Shown piece by piece: positions 8,336 through 16,282 of a DNA stretch of 64,000 bases. The notes under the pieces were generated by a model. That model was given only the letters and a program-made list of their open reading frames with translations. It did no database searches and was not told the DNA's origin. Position numbers and translations under genes: made by a program. Numbering within the stretch: position 1 is the first letter of the stretch; every line of letters starts with the position of its first letter. The DNA is from JBIOJM01 sp044450785 (lineage in GTDB: Bacteria; Planctomycetota; Planctomycetia; Isosphaerales; Isosphaeraceae): assembly GCA_044450785.1 (NCBI GenBank), contig JBIOJM010000007.1:1-64000 (forward strand). The letters are read 5' to 3'.

Positions 8336-8698
8336 ATGGCCGCGACGAAATTCAAGCACCTGATCGTCAAGGATGTCGACGGAGTCGCCGTCGTCGACTT
8401 CATCAACTCGCAATTGATGTTCGAGGCTTCGAACGTTGAAGAAATCGGCATCGAGTTGAACAGCCTGATCTCGGATCACGGTTACTCCAAGATCGTTCTC
8501 GACTTCCGCAATGTCCAGTACCTCTCGAGCACGATGCTCGCCAAGCTGGCGAGCCTGGAACGACACATCGAGATCGCCAAGGGCCGGCTCACTCTCTGCG
8601 GCCTGGGGCCGATCCTGATGGACACGTTTCGTATCGGCCACTTCGAGCGGGTTTTTTCGATCTACGATGACGTCGAGTCGGCGATCAGATCATTTTGA
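8336..8698 (+). CDS. STAS-domain protein (anti-sigma factor antagonist type)
   Basis: A 120-residue single-domain protein with the SpoIIAA/STAS pattern: an N-terminal strand pair (FKHLIVKDVDGVAVVDF), a helix, then the core strand and phosphorylation loop (IVLDFRNVQYLSSTMLAKLASL) and the C-terminal LTLCGLGPILMDTF strand. In this family a Ser or Thr in the loop is phosphorylated by a partner kinase to switch binding to an anti-sigma factor or another target. Here SST occupies that place. ATG 8336 is the natural start because it fits the family N-terminus. No kinase or anti-sigma gene is adjacent, so its partners are encoded elsewhere. Confidence 0.85.
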   Translation: MAATKFKHLIVKDVDGVAVVDFINSQLMFEASNVEEIGIELNSLISDHGYSKIVLDFRNVQYLSSTMLAKLASLERHIEIAKGRLTLCGLGPILMDTFRIGHFERVFSIYDDVESAIRSF

Positions 8699-8921
8699 CG
8701 CGAAAACCAAATTCCGCGCTAATGAAGTGGCCCGGTCTGCGTCTAAAGGGTTAGGAGAGCACGACGACGCTCTGAACGAGTCCATGGCGGCATCGTCAAT
8801 GGGACCTTGATCGCAATCACCGGACAGTCTGAGGACACGGCTCTTCGCTGGTGGCACTGACCTGGATCTGCGGAGCCGGGCTCGTTTGCACCGCGAGCAG
8901 AAGCCGCTGGGAGGAACGACG

Positions 8922-11312
8922 ATGTGGAGAATTCGAGGTCGGTCGATCGGCTTTGTGGCGGCCATCGTTCTGATGGACCAGCTTCTTGTTTCAGCCAGGT
9001 CGCAAGGGCTCATCATCGACCGGCGGCCGGAGGTTCCGATCGGGCATTCTTACGAGATCCGCGAAGTCCGCATCGACGGACGGGTCCGCGACCAGGTCGC
9101 GGAGGTCCAGGTCTCGCAGACCTTCCACAATCCCGGCTCGTTCCAGCTCGAAGCCGAGTTCTTGTTCCCGCTTCCCGAGGAGGGAGCGATCCAGAACTTC
9201 GTGCTCATGGTCGACGGTCGCGAGCTGACGGGCCGGTTGCTTCCGAAGGATGAAGCCAGGCGCATCTACGAGGAAGTGGTTCGGTCGAAGCGAGATCCCG
9301 CTCTCCTCGAGTACATGGGCCGGGGACTCTACCGCACCAGCATCTTTCCCATCCCTCCAGGAGCCGACCGCAAGGTCACGATGCGCTACACGCAGCTTTG
9401 CAAGCGTGATCGGGACGTCGTGGCCTTTTCGTATCCGCTCGGCACCCAGAAATTCACCGCCAAGCCGATCCAGCGGCTGATCGTCAGCGCTTCCATCCAG
9501 AGCCGGGAAGCCATCAAGTCGGTTTACTGCCCGAGCGACGATGTCGCGATCCAGCGATTCGGCGACCGCGAGGTCCGGGTGAGCCTCGAGCGTCGCGACG
9601 TCGTGCCCAGTAATGATTTCCGTCTCGTTTACAGCCTGGCCGACGGAGCGCTCGGCGCGTCGGTCCTCAGCGTTCGGCCGACCGATTCCGAGGACGGCTA
9701 TTTCCTGGTCCTCGCCAGCCCCGAGGTCAAGCCGCCTGACACCAAGCCGCTTCCCAAGACGGTCGTCTTCATCATCGACCGGTCCGGATCGATGGCCGGC
9801 AAGAAGATCGAACAGGCGCGCAAGACCCTCAAGTCGGTGCTCAACAATCTGCGCGACGAAGACCTCTTCAACATCGTGGTTTACGACGATCGGGCCGAGA
9901 GCTTCAAGCCCGAGCTCCAGCGGTACGGATCGGGTGTCCGGGACGAAGCCGAGCGGTTTGTCGACAACATCCGCGAGGGGGGAAGCACCAACATCGACTC
10001 CGCGCTCAAAACTGCGCTCGCGATGATCCACGACACGTCGCGGCCGAGCTATATCTTGTTCCTCACCGACGGCCTGCCCACGGCCGGCGAGACGCGTGAG
10101 CTGTCGATCGCGGAGAACTGCCGGCAGTCCAACCCGCGCCGGGCGCGGATCTTCTGTTTCGGGGTGGGATATGACGTGAACGCGCGGCTGCTGGATCGAC
10201 TCAGCGGCGGCAACAGCGGGACCAGCGAATACGTCAAACCCGACGAGGACATCGAGACGCACGTGGGACGGTTCTACTCGAAGATGACCAGCCCGGTGCT
10301 GGCCGACATCCATCTTGAGCTCGCGGGGATCGACGTCAACCGAACCTACCCCCGCGACATCCCTGACCTGTTCGAAGGGGCTCAGATCGTCTGGGCGGGC
10401 AGGTATCGCCAGTCGGGCCGCACGACCATCCGCGTCACCGGCAAGGTCGGCGGCGAGCGCAGAAGCCTTGAATTCCCCGCCGAGCTCGCCGGCGCATCCT
10501 TTGGGTCAAGTTACGACTTCGTCGAGCGGCTGTGGGCGGTGCGCCGGCTCGGCGATCTCATCGACCAGATCGACATGCACGGCCAGAACCGGGAGCTGGT
10601 CGACGAGCTGGTGTCGCTCAGCACGAAATACGGCATCCTCACGCCGTATACCTCGTTCCTCGCCGACGAACGAGTCCAGATCCACGCACTGGGAGAGAAT
10701 CGATTGCGGGCCGGCGAAGCGCTGCAAGCGCTCGGTGACGTGAGCGGAAGCTCCGGCGTCACCCAGAGACGCGACAAGCAGGCTTTGATGCAAGCCGCAC
10801 GAGCACCGAGCGCGGAATACGAGAGCTTTTCGCGGTCGCTTCCAGCCGCCACACCAGCGCAGCAGGGTGCCGCGGGTGATGGGGCAGCCCTTCAACTTGG
10901 GAGCCGCGAGCGGGGCTCGAGTGCGGCCGCGAAGGCAAGGTCAGGTGGCGGAGGTCAGATGGCGGGGGGGATGGGTGGACTCGCCAGAGGCGGCAGCGGC
11001 CTCGCCCGTGGCTCAACTTTCGCGGTTCCAGCCCAGGTGGAGGGGAAATCAACTGAGGGCAAGGTCCGCCAGATCGGTTCCAAGACCTTCTACTGGAAGG
11101 ACAGTCGCTGGGTGGATGCCTCCGTCACCCCGGACGAGGACAAGACGGCCACCGTGGTCAACCAGTTCAGTGACGACTACTTCCGCCTGGCCCGCACGCA
11201 GAAGGCCGAGTACAACCAGTACCTGAGCTTGACCGAGCCCGTCACCGTGAAGCTGGACGGGAAGGTGTACAAGATCGAGACGGAAAAGCCGGCGCCGGCT
11301 CCGGCACGATGA
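8922..11312 (+). CDS. VIT and von Willebrand factor A domain protein, secreted
   Basis: GGGAGG precedes ATG 8922 by 7 nt; a TTG at 8886 in frame is unlikely. The N-terminus is a signal peptide (FVAAIVLMDQLLVSARSQG). Residues about 25-150 form a VIT domain (HSYEIREVRIDGRVRDQVAEV, TFHNPGSFQLEAEFLFPLP), and about 280-450 a VWA domain with a complete MIDAS (DRSGS, the T of GGSTNID, D of FLTDG). Then follow a sandwich region and a Gly/Ser/Ala-rich linker near 680. The family is related to inter-alpha-trypsin inhibitor heavy chains and is usually attached to the envelope, binding a ligand through Mg2+. It appears monocistronic. Its ligand is unknown. Confidence 0.85.
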   Translation: MWRIRGRSIGFVAAIVLMDQLLVSARSQGLIIDRRPEVPIGHSYEIREVRIDGRVRDQVAEVQVSQTFHNPGSFQLEAEFLFPLPEEGAIQNFVLMVDGRELTGRLLPKDEARRIYEEVVRSKRDPALLEYMGRGLYRTSIFPIPPGADRKVTMRYTQLCKRDRDVVAFSYPLGTQKFTAKPIQRLIVSASIQSREAIKSVYCPSDDVAIQRFGDREVRVSLERRDVVPSNDFRLVYSLADGALGASVLSVRPTDSEDGYFLVLASPEVKPPDTKPLPKTVVFIIDRSGSMAGKKIEQARKTLKSVLNNLRDEDLFNIVVYDDRAESFKPELQRYGSGVRDEAERFVDNIREGGSTNIDSALKTALAMIHDTSRPSYILFLTDGLPTAGETRELSIAENCRQSNPRRARIFCFGVGYDVNARLLDRLSGGNSGTSEYVKPDEDIETHVGRFYSKMTSPVLADIHLELAGIDVNRTYPRDIPDLFEGAQIVWAGRYRQSGRTTIRVTGKVGGERRSLEFPAELAGASFGSSYDFVERLWAVRRLGDLIDQIDMHGQNRELVDELVSLSTKYGILTPYTSFLADERVQIHALGENRLRAGEALQALGDVSGSSGVTQRRDKQALMQAARAPSAEYESFSRSLPAATPAQQGAAGDGAALQLGSRERGSSAAAKARSGGGGQMAGGMGGLARGGSGLARGSTFAVPAQVEGKSTEGKVRQIGSKTFYWKDSRWVDASVTPDEDKTATVVNQFSDDYFRLARTQKAEYNQYLSLTEPVTVKLDGKVYKIETEKPAPAPAR

Positions 11313-11342
11313 CCTTTAGGCGAGCGGCAGAAAATGCCATAC

Positions 11343-11396
11343 CCGTAGCGGAACTCGCCAGAGTTCCGGCCCGAAGTCTGGCGACTTCGGCTACGG
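11343..11396. repeat. Dispersed palindromic repeat between convergent genes
   Basis: CCGTAGC at 11343-11349 and GCTACGG at 11390-11396 enclose two smaller hairpins, GGAACTCGCCAGAGTTCC and GAAGTCTGGCGACTTC. I recall very similar 'CGTAGCGGAACTCGCCAGAGTTCC' units as dispersed repeats in planctomycete genomes. It sits between the convergent ends of the VIT-VWA gene and grpE, where such a structure could also stop transcription from both sides. Confidence 0.7.
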
Positions 11397-11420
11397 AGAT
11401 CATTCGACCTGCCACTCGCC

Positions 11421-12167
11421 TTATTCAGCCCCTGGACCCTGGCGCAGCGTGAAGACGGTGACGATTTCGGGGCGGATCACCTTGTCGCCGGCGAGGAACC
11501 CTTTTCGGAGCCGCGAGGCGATCGTTTTGTTCAGCGCGGCGTCATCCGTCGCCAGGGTCGAGATCGCCCGTTGTCTGCGGGGGTCGAACTCGTTGCCCTC
11601 GAGGGCAAACGGTTCCACGCCCTGCCGGTACAGGATGTCCTCGATCGCGGTCTGGATCGATTCGAGAATGCTGCGGAATGCCCCAGCCTGAAGGGCACCG
11701 GCATCGGAAGAAGAGCGAGCCTCGATCATCTTGCCCACGTCGTCATGGAGCTGGATCAGGTCGACGAAAATCGGCCGCTGGACTTTCAAGAGCAGGTCCT
11801 GCTTATATTCTTGAAGCTCCGCATGAAGCCGGTCGATCACCCGCTCGCGGGTTGCCTCGGCGCGGAGCTCGCGTTCGAAGATCGCGCGAAGCATATCGAG
11901 CCGCCGGCCGAGGTCATCGCCCAGGTCCTTGAGGGCGTCACGCAGCAAGGAGCCATCGACCCACGGCAGGAGGGCGGCTTCTTCATTCCGAGGCGCAGCT
12001 CCGGGCTCGGCCGAGGCGGCCGGCGCCTCGTCCTCCTCCGCCAATCCTTCGAGCACCTCGAGCCCCGGCTCATCGTCAGGCGCGGCATCGGTGCCACCCG
12101 CGGAAGGAGAAGCCTCCACATCCCCCGCCCCGGGGGTCGCGTCCGCGGCCTTGTCGATCTCGGACAT
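11421..12167 (-). CDS. grpE: GrpE-type nucleotide exchange factor
   Basis: From ATG 12167 the product has 248 residues: an acidic, disordered N-terminal third, a long helix (about 90-150, RRLDMLRAIFERELRAEATRERVIDRLH) and the GrpE head (FDPRRQRAISTLATDD, KTIASRLRKGFLAGDKVIRPEIVTV). The ending corresponds to the conserved GY-x-x-x-x-x-V-x-RPA-x-V of GrpE, which makes ADP release from DnaK its role. The helix and head are somewhat diverged from textbook GrpE, so it could be a second, specialised copy. It is divergent from the DUF1080 gene and about 38 kb from dnaK-clpB in this window. Confidence 0.75.
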   Translation of the reverse strand: MSEIDKAADATPGAGDVEASPSAGGTDAAPDDEPGLEVLEGLAEEDEAPAASAEPGAAPRNEEAALLPWVDGSLLRDALKDLGDDLGRRLDMLRAIFERELRAEATRERVIDRLHAELQEYKQDLLLKVQRPIFVDLIQLHDDVGKMIEARSSSDAGALQAGAFRSILESIQTAIEDILYRQGVEPFALEGNEFDPRRQRAISTLATDDAALNKTIASRLRKGFLAGDKVIRPEIVTVFTLRQGPGAE

Positions 12168-12307
12168 CGTGAACCTTCTCTTCCCGGGCAGGCAGGCCCT
12201 TCCGTATTCGCGTCGTGCGGTGCGATGATAAACTATAGCCGCACGTGCGACGACCGCGCGAATGTCAAGACCCGCCGCGACCACGACACCCCGTGTGGAG
12301 ACTCATC

Positions 12308-13000
12308 ATGAAGCTCGGACCGATCTGCTTGCTGCTGATCTCGCTCGTCCCGCAACCGGCGGCGGCCCTGCCGTCACAGGCTGAAAACAAGCCGAACGAT
12401 TCCACACTGCGGGCGAAGCCGCCCGAGGGTGCCGTCGTTTTGTTCGACGGCAAGGACCTCGAAGGCTGGGTCAAGCTGGACGGAAAGACCCCCGCCGGCT
12501 GGCCGGCCGCCGACGGCATCTTCACGGTCGGCCGCGGCAACATCATGACGAAAAAGCGGTTTGGCAACTTTCAACTCCATCTCGAATTCAACGTTCCGTA
12601 CATGCCGAAAGCGCGCGGTCAGGCTCGGGGCAACAGCGGCGTTTTCCTCGGCGGCATCCACGAGCTCCAGGTCCTCGACTCCTATGGGCTCAAGCTCCAG
12701 GACAACGACTGTGGCGCGATCTACAAGCAGATTGTACCGGCCGTGAACGCCTGCAAGCCACCGCTCCAGTGGCAGACCTACGACGTCACGTTCCACAAAG
12801 CCGTGGTCGAGGAAGGCAAGGTTGTCAAGAAGGCAAGGGTCACGGTGATCCAGAACGGGCTGACGACGATCGACAACGCCGAGACCTCAACCACCCCCGG
12901 CGGAATCGAGCTCCCGGAGGGCCACGATGGACCGATCCTCCTCCAGGACCACGGCAACCCCGTCGAGTATCGCAATATCTGGATCAAACTGCTCGATTGA
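12308..13000 (+). CDS. DUF1080 (3-keto-disaccharide hydrolase-like) secreted protein
   Basis: ATG 12308 follows GGAG at normal distance and starts a signal peptide (MKLGPICLLLISLVPQPAAALPSQ). The mature part has the DUF1080 signature: VVLFDGKDLEGWVK near residue 45, FGNFQLHLEFNVPY, then GNSGVFLGGIHELQVLDSYG and a final LQDHGNPVEYRNIWIK. This is a concanavalin-like jelly roll. Members act on or bind glycosides, and some are 3-keto-glycoside hydrolases. In planctomycetes dozens of paralogs occur, usually exported. Activity of this copy is not shown by the sequence. No oxidoreductase partner is adjacent. Confidence 0.85.
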   Translation: MKLGPICLLLISLVPQPAAALPSQAENKPNDSTLRAKPPEGAVVLFDGKDLEGWVKLDGKTPAGWPAADGIFTVGRGNIMTKKRFGNFQLHLEFNVPYMPKARGQARGNSGVFLGGIHELQVLDSYGLKLQDNDCGAIYKQIVPAVNACKPPLQWQTYDVTFHKAVVEEGKVVKKARVTVIQNGLTTIDNAETSTTPGGIELPEGHDGPILLQDHGNPVEYRNIWIKLLD

Positions 13001-13111
13001 ACGGAAGGACCCGGGTTCGTGGCGGGCTCAGACGGAGGGGTTTTTCTTGCAAGGGGCAGAGGGGCGGCGGGCCCCGCCACAGCACAGCAGCGGCCGATGA
13101 ACTGTTTCTGG

Positions 13112-13277
13112 CTCCCTCTCCCGCGGGAGAGGGCTGGGGTGAGGGGCCAGCGGCAACGAGAGCCTCCCCCAGTTGAATCGCCCCATCCGCATCGTTTCTA
13201 CAAGAGGTATATTTCGAGCGGCGGTGCTGGTGCAATCGGCCCTCACCCCAGCCCTCTCCCCGAGGGAGAGGGAGCCA
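13112..13277. repeat. Inverted pair of CTCTCCC..GGGAGAGGG intergenic repeats
   Basis: CTCCCTCTCCCGCGGGAGAG followed by GGCTGGGGTGAGGGG (13112-13146) is itself palindromic, and its reverse copy CCTCACCCCAGCCCTCTCCC plus CGAGGGAGAGGGAG lies at about 13240-13277. Together they form a large potential stem across about 165 bp. This sequence is a familiar dispersed intergenic repeat in GC-rich bacteria. The whole stretch 13001-13481 contains no gene I can support. Confidence 0.75.
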
Positions 13278-13481
13278 GTGGTTCGCGGCGCAACGGCTCT
13301 CACGCTGGCCATCCTGCCCGACTACGGCGCACCGGAAGATCACGCCAGGATGCGGGCCCGTTTCGCGTCGTGGGCCCGGTCGTGACGAAATCCCCTCCCT
13401 CTGAGGAAGCGGATCGGCAGAAAGGCCATCTCCCCCGACCGCTCTCAAGCAATCGGATCGCCGAGGCCGGTGCTCGGCGTA

Positions 13482-14012
13482 TCACGCCCCGGCGGCTCCC
13501 TTCAGGGCTTTGAGCGCCGGCTCGTAGTCGGGTTCCTGAGCGATCTCGGGCACGATGTCGGCATATCGGATCGTGTTCGACGCATCGACGACGAAGACGG
13601 CCCGCGCCAGGAGGGGGATCGGCAAGTCCTGGATCAAGACGCCGAAATGTTCGCCGAAGCTGTGGTTGTGGGTGTCGGACAGGTTCTTGAGGTTTTCGAT
13701 GCCGGCCTCAGTGCAGAACCGCGCTTGCGCGAACGGTAGATCGAGACTGACGGTGTAGGCGGCGACCTTGTCCCCGAGCGCCTTGAGCTCCGCGGCGAAC
13801 CGCTTGGTCTGCGTGCTGCAGACGGGGGTGTCGAGCGAGGGGACCACGCTGAAGATGCAGGCTTTGCCGGCAATGTCTTTCAGAGACACGGTCGCCAGGC
13901 CCGCCCCCACGCACGTGAAGTCGGGCGCCTTGTCACCGGGCCTGAGCTTGGGGCCCACCAGGGTGATCGGGTTCCCCTTGAACGTCACTTCGCCTTTGCG
14001 CGTCTCGCCCAT
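13482..14012 (-). CDS. tpx: Thiol peroxidase (Tpx, atypical 2-Cys peroxiredoxin)
   Basis: A 176-residue protein of normal Tpx length. The peroxidatic cysteine is C65 in LDTPVCSTQTKRF and the resolving cysteine C100 in ARFCTEAG, spaced as in Tpx enzymes. The N-terminal VTFKGNPITLVG and the C-terminal RAVFVVDASNTIRYADIVPEI are diagnostic. It reduces lipid and other hydroperoxides using thioredoxin, in the cytosol. The gene stands alone, convergent with the DUF1080 gene, and is followed upstream by restriction-system debris. Start ATG 14012 fits the family. Confidence 0.93.
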   Translation of the reverse strand: MGETRKGEVTFKGNPITLVGPKLRPGDKAPDFTCVGAGLATVSLKDIAGKACIFSVVPSLDTPVCSTQTKRFAAELKALGDKVAAYTVSLDLPFAQARFCTEAGIENLKNLSDTHNHSFGEHFGVLIQDLPIPLLARAVFVVDASNTIRYADIVPEIAQEPDYEPALKALKGAAGA

Positions 14013-14236
14013 GGCTGTCTTTCCTCGCAGGTCGGAACGGAAAACGAATCTGGTCCCATCGACTAAGGTAATCAGGGTAGCAGTAGCGAGTGGCCAGTGG
14101 CAAGTCTCTTCGATCCGACGTCAGACCCACGAGGGGTGTTCACCATGTCCGGCTCGACACGCGGCGACAACCGACAGCGCCTCGCCGCAAGCGTCGTACG
14201 AGGCGCTTTGCGAGTACGTCCTGGCATTCCTCGACG

Positions 14237-15020
14237 CTCGCCTCCGTCGCCGAGTTCCTTCAGTTCCTCGGCGGTCAGCACGGCCTTCAACTTGGCCGCC
14301 GCTTCGCCGGTCTGCGAGCTGTGCGCCTCGTCAGCGATCACGGCGAACAGTTTGCCCTGAGTGGCCGCGAGCTCGCGCACGGCTTTCAGGGCGAAGGGAA
14401 ATGTCTGAATGGTGCAGACCACGATCTTTTTGTCGCCGGAGAGGGCCGTCGCGAGCTCGCCGCTCTTGCTGCTGCCCTCGCCCGTGATGGTCGCCACCAC
14501 GCCTGTGGTTCGCTCGAAGGCGAAATGGACCAATGCCCCGCTGGGAAAGGACAGCAGCGGCTCGGCGGCTTGGCCCTTCGGCTTGGGATGGCGGTCGAAG
14601 CGGTACTGGTCGATCGCGTCGCCGACGCTTTGCGTGAAGTCGGTTTTCAATTTAACCGTCGCCATCGGCAGTCCGTTCGGGAACAGCACTAGGTCGATGC
14701 TGTTCTCGTTGTGAACCGAGTACCGCACCTGCCGCACGACGCGCAGGCGGTTGGCGGCGTAGCGGGCCAGGATGTCGGGGTTGATGGCCAGGGCGGGTTT
14801 GAACTGAGCCAGCGACAACTTCTGTCGCAGGCCCAGCATCTCGACGTCATGCCGCAGCACATCCAGGGTACCTCGCTGGTCGATCTGATCGCGCAGGCGG
14901 GCGAGCAGGGTTTCGGTCGCGTGCTCCCCGTGGTTCTTGGCGATCGCATCCGACGCCTTGGGTTGCGTTGATTGCACCCAGGCCAGCACGTCTTCGGGGA
15001 ACAAGGCCCGTGCCCGATCT
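14237..15020 (-). pseudogene. Type I restriction endonuclease subunit HsdR, internally deleted and truncated
   Basis: The frame carries recognisable HsdR pieces: RARALFPEDVLAWVQSTQP, the nuclease-domain part HNENSIDLVLFPNGLP, then LLSFPSGALVHFA, which jumps straight to FERTTGVVATITGEG and VIADEAHSSQTGEAA (the DEAH box of the motor). In intact HsdR about 150 residues including the Walker A P-loop lie between those last two blocks, so an in-frame deletion joins them near 14515-14527. Homology ends at LGDGGE (about 14237) and the rest of the motor is gone. The N-terminus is also missing. It cannot be an active restriction subunit. Confidence 0.8.
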
Positions 15021-15030
15021 TGACGCTCCT

Positions 15031-15200
15031 GTGAGCGGCACGGCGCTAGCCGCCGGTGATCCCAACACACCGGTGGCTAGTGGGCTGTCAACCGTCGATT
15101 GATGGGTTGGAGTACCGCCTTTAGGCGGAAAGGACCGGCTTAAGCCGGGACTCCAACTTCTCAAATCAAGATTGACAAGGCACTAGCGCCATGCCGCTCA
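15031..15200. repeat. Palindromic repeat, copy 1, split by an insertion
   Basis: The left arm and centre (TGAGCGGCACGGCGCTAGCC ... CACCGGTGGCTAG, 15031-15080) and the right arm (CTAGCGCCATGCCGCTCA, 15183-15200) match the intact copy at 15238-15316. In copy 1 the sequence is interrupted between two CTAG copies by 102 bp. Both copies are preceded by GACGCTCCT. Confidence 0.8.
15081..15182. mobile_element. 102-bp MITE-like insertion with 4-bp target duplication
   Basis: The insertion lies inside copy 1 of a palindromic repeat and is flanked by CTAG on both sides, which is a single CTAG in the uninterrupted copy 2. Its ends are imperfect inverted repeats (TGGGCTGTCAA / TTGACAAGGCA). Its centre is a 52-bp palindrome (15106-15157) bounded by GTTGGAGT/ACTCCAAC with two hairpins, CCGCCTTTAGGCGG and CCGGCTTAAGCCGG. 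It has no coding capacity, so it must be mobilised in trans if at all. Confidence 0.75.
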
Positions 15201-15237
15201 TTTTCCGCGGTCCATTCGGTCCTGAGAGACGCTCCTA

Positions 15238-15316
15238 TGAGCGGCACGGCAATAGCCGCCGGCAAACCCATCGATCGTCGATCGCCAAACACCGGTGGCT
15301 AGCGCCACTCCGCTCA
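15238..15316. repeat. Palindromic repeat, copy 2, intact
   Basis: A 79-bp inverted repeat: TGAGCGGCACGGCAATAGCC at the left and GGTGGCTAGCGCCACTCCGC followed by TCA at the right, pairing over about 25 bp with a few mismatches and a loop containing CGATCGTCGATCG. It follows copy 1 almost directly and borders the hsdR/hsdS fragment. Confidence 0.75.
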
Positions 15317-15329
15317 GATTCCATACCGC

Positions 15330-15473
15330 CTCCGATTCCGCTAACCCTCGCACATCGATCTTGCCGGTGACGGCGGCGGAGATCAGCGCGGTCCGGCGTT
15401 CTTGGAGGATGCCGTTGGCGGCGAGGTGATCGCAGATTTCGGTTTCCAGGTGGATCTCTCGGTGCACGCTCAT
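15330..15473 (-). pseudogene. HsdR N-terminus joined to HsdS C-terminus
   Basis: From ATG 15473 the reading begins MSVHREIHLETEICDHLAANG, the start of an HsdR protein, and changes to ILQERRTALISAAVTGKIDVRG, the classic C-terminal segment of HsdS specificity subunits. The junction falls on a short Leu-Gln/Gly stretch. After about 15330 the sequence runs into the palindromic repeat. Together with the hsdR fragment at 14237-15020 this shows that a type I system was broken and shuffled here. No hsdM part is visible in the window. Confidence 0.7.
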
Positions 15474-15552
15474 CCGGTGTTTTCCCCTTGCGACCGTCCA
15501 GAGATCGCCTAACCACGTCCGGCCGAACCACAATGCACGGGGGACGAAGAAG

Positions 15553-15606
15553 CGGGACAGGTCCGATTTTGGGAGGTGGGACAGGGCCAATTTCGACAGG
15601 TTGACA
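15553..15606. repeat. Two tandem GGGACAGG units
   Basis: GCGGGACAGGTCCGATTTTGG and TGGGACAGGGCCAATTTCG are imperfect direct copies spaced 28 bp. A related GCGGACCTGTCCCGC stretch occurs near 5299-5315. They could be ends of a lost insertion sequence, but no transposase is present. Confidence 0.35.
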
Positions 15607-16282
15607 GGTTGAGCCAAAAGTGGGCGCATCCCCCTTCTGTGCGCCAGAACTTCAGGGCGCCTCCGTTGTGGCCACCTCCCAAGCTCGATCGGGATTCTCG
15701 AAGCGCTCGAAAAGACGATGCCGATCGGGATACAGGCGGCGATCGGTCCGACCAATGTTCACCTGGCTGTCTGGACCCGGCGCGTCCACGGTGCCCGCGT
15801 CCCGCGCCGACCGGTCCCATCCTCGGGCAATTCCTCGCCGGCCTCCGCTTCGCGCTGCCCGTCGACGAATCGGATCCGCCCCACCCACCTCGACGCCTCG
15901 TCGACTCGCCGTCTCCGCCAACATTCCGCAATAATCTGCGAAAACTTATGCAACTCGCCTCCCCGTTCTGTAGATCATATAGGTGTAAGGCTCTTACGTG
16001 CAGCATGCGCAACCACTGGCTCGGCCCCTCTCTCGACAGCCGGGCAGCGACAATACGCTGACTCGCAACCCGCAGCCCGCACCGCGCACTCCGCACCGCG
16101 CTCCCCGCACCGCGCCGTCTTCACTGCCTACTGTCTCCTGCCCACTGCCTACTGACCAATTGGCGACAGAGAATTCGGTGTCCCGATGGGGACTCAACGC
16201 TTACAATGAGAGATCACGTTGTTTCCAGCCGATGGCCGCCGGCGATTTCACCCCGTCACCCGGAAAGCCCGAGGAAGCCCGG
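15607..16282. other. Intergenic region without a supportable gene
   Basis: Several frames are open on both strands but give arginine/proline-rich, low-complexity products without family features. From 16060 to 16160 the sequence is simple and repetitive (CCGCACCGCGC units, then ACTGCCTACTG units). The mnmG promoter may lie after 16160, where the base composition falls. Confidence 0.5.

Noticed and set aside
8991..10313. A 440-codon minus-strand open frame
   Set aside because: It is antisense to the VIT-VWA gene with its complete MIDAS motif.
13112..13277. Possible CRISPR-like repeats
   Set aside because: There are only two copies in inverse orientation with no spacers. No CRISPR array or cas gene is present in the window.
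15509..16096. A 195-codon minus-strand open frame
   Set aside because: The product is low-complexity and includes the simple repeats near 16060; no start or family supports it.
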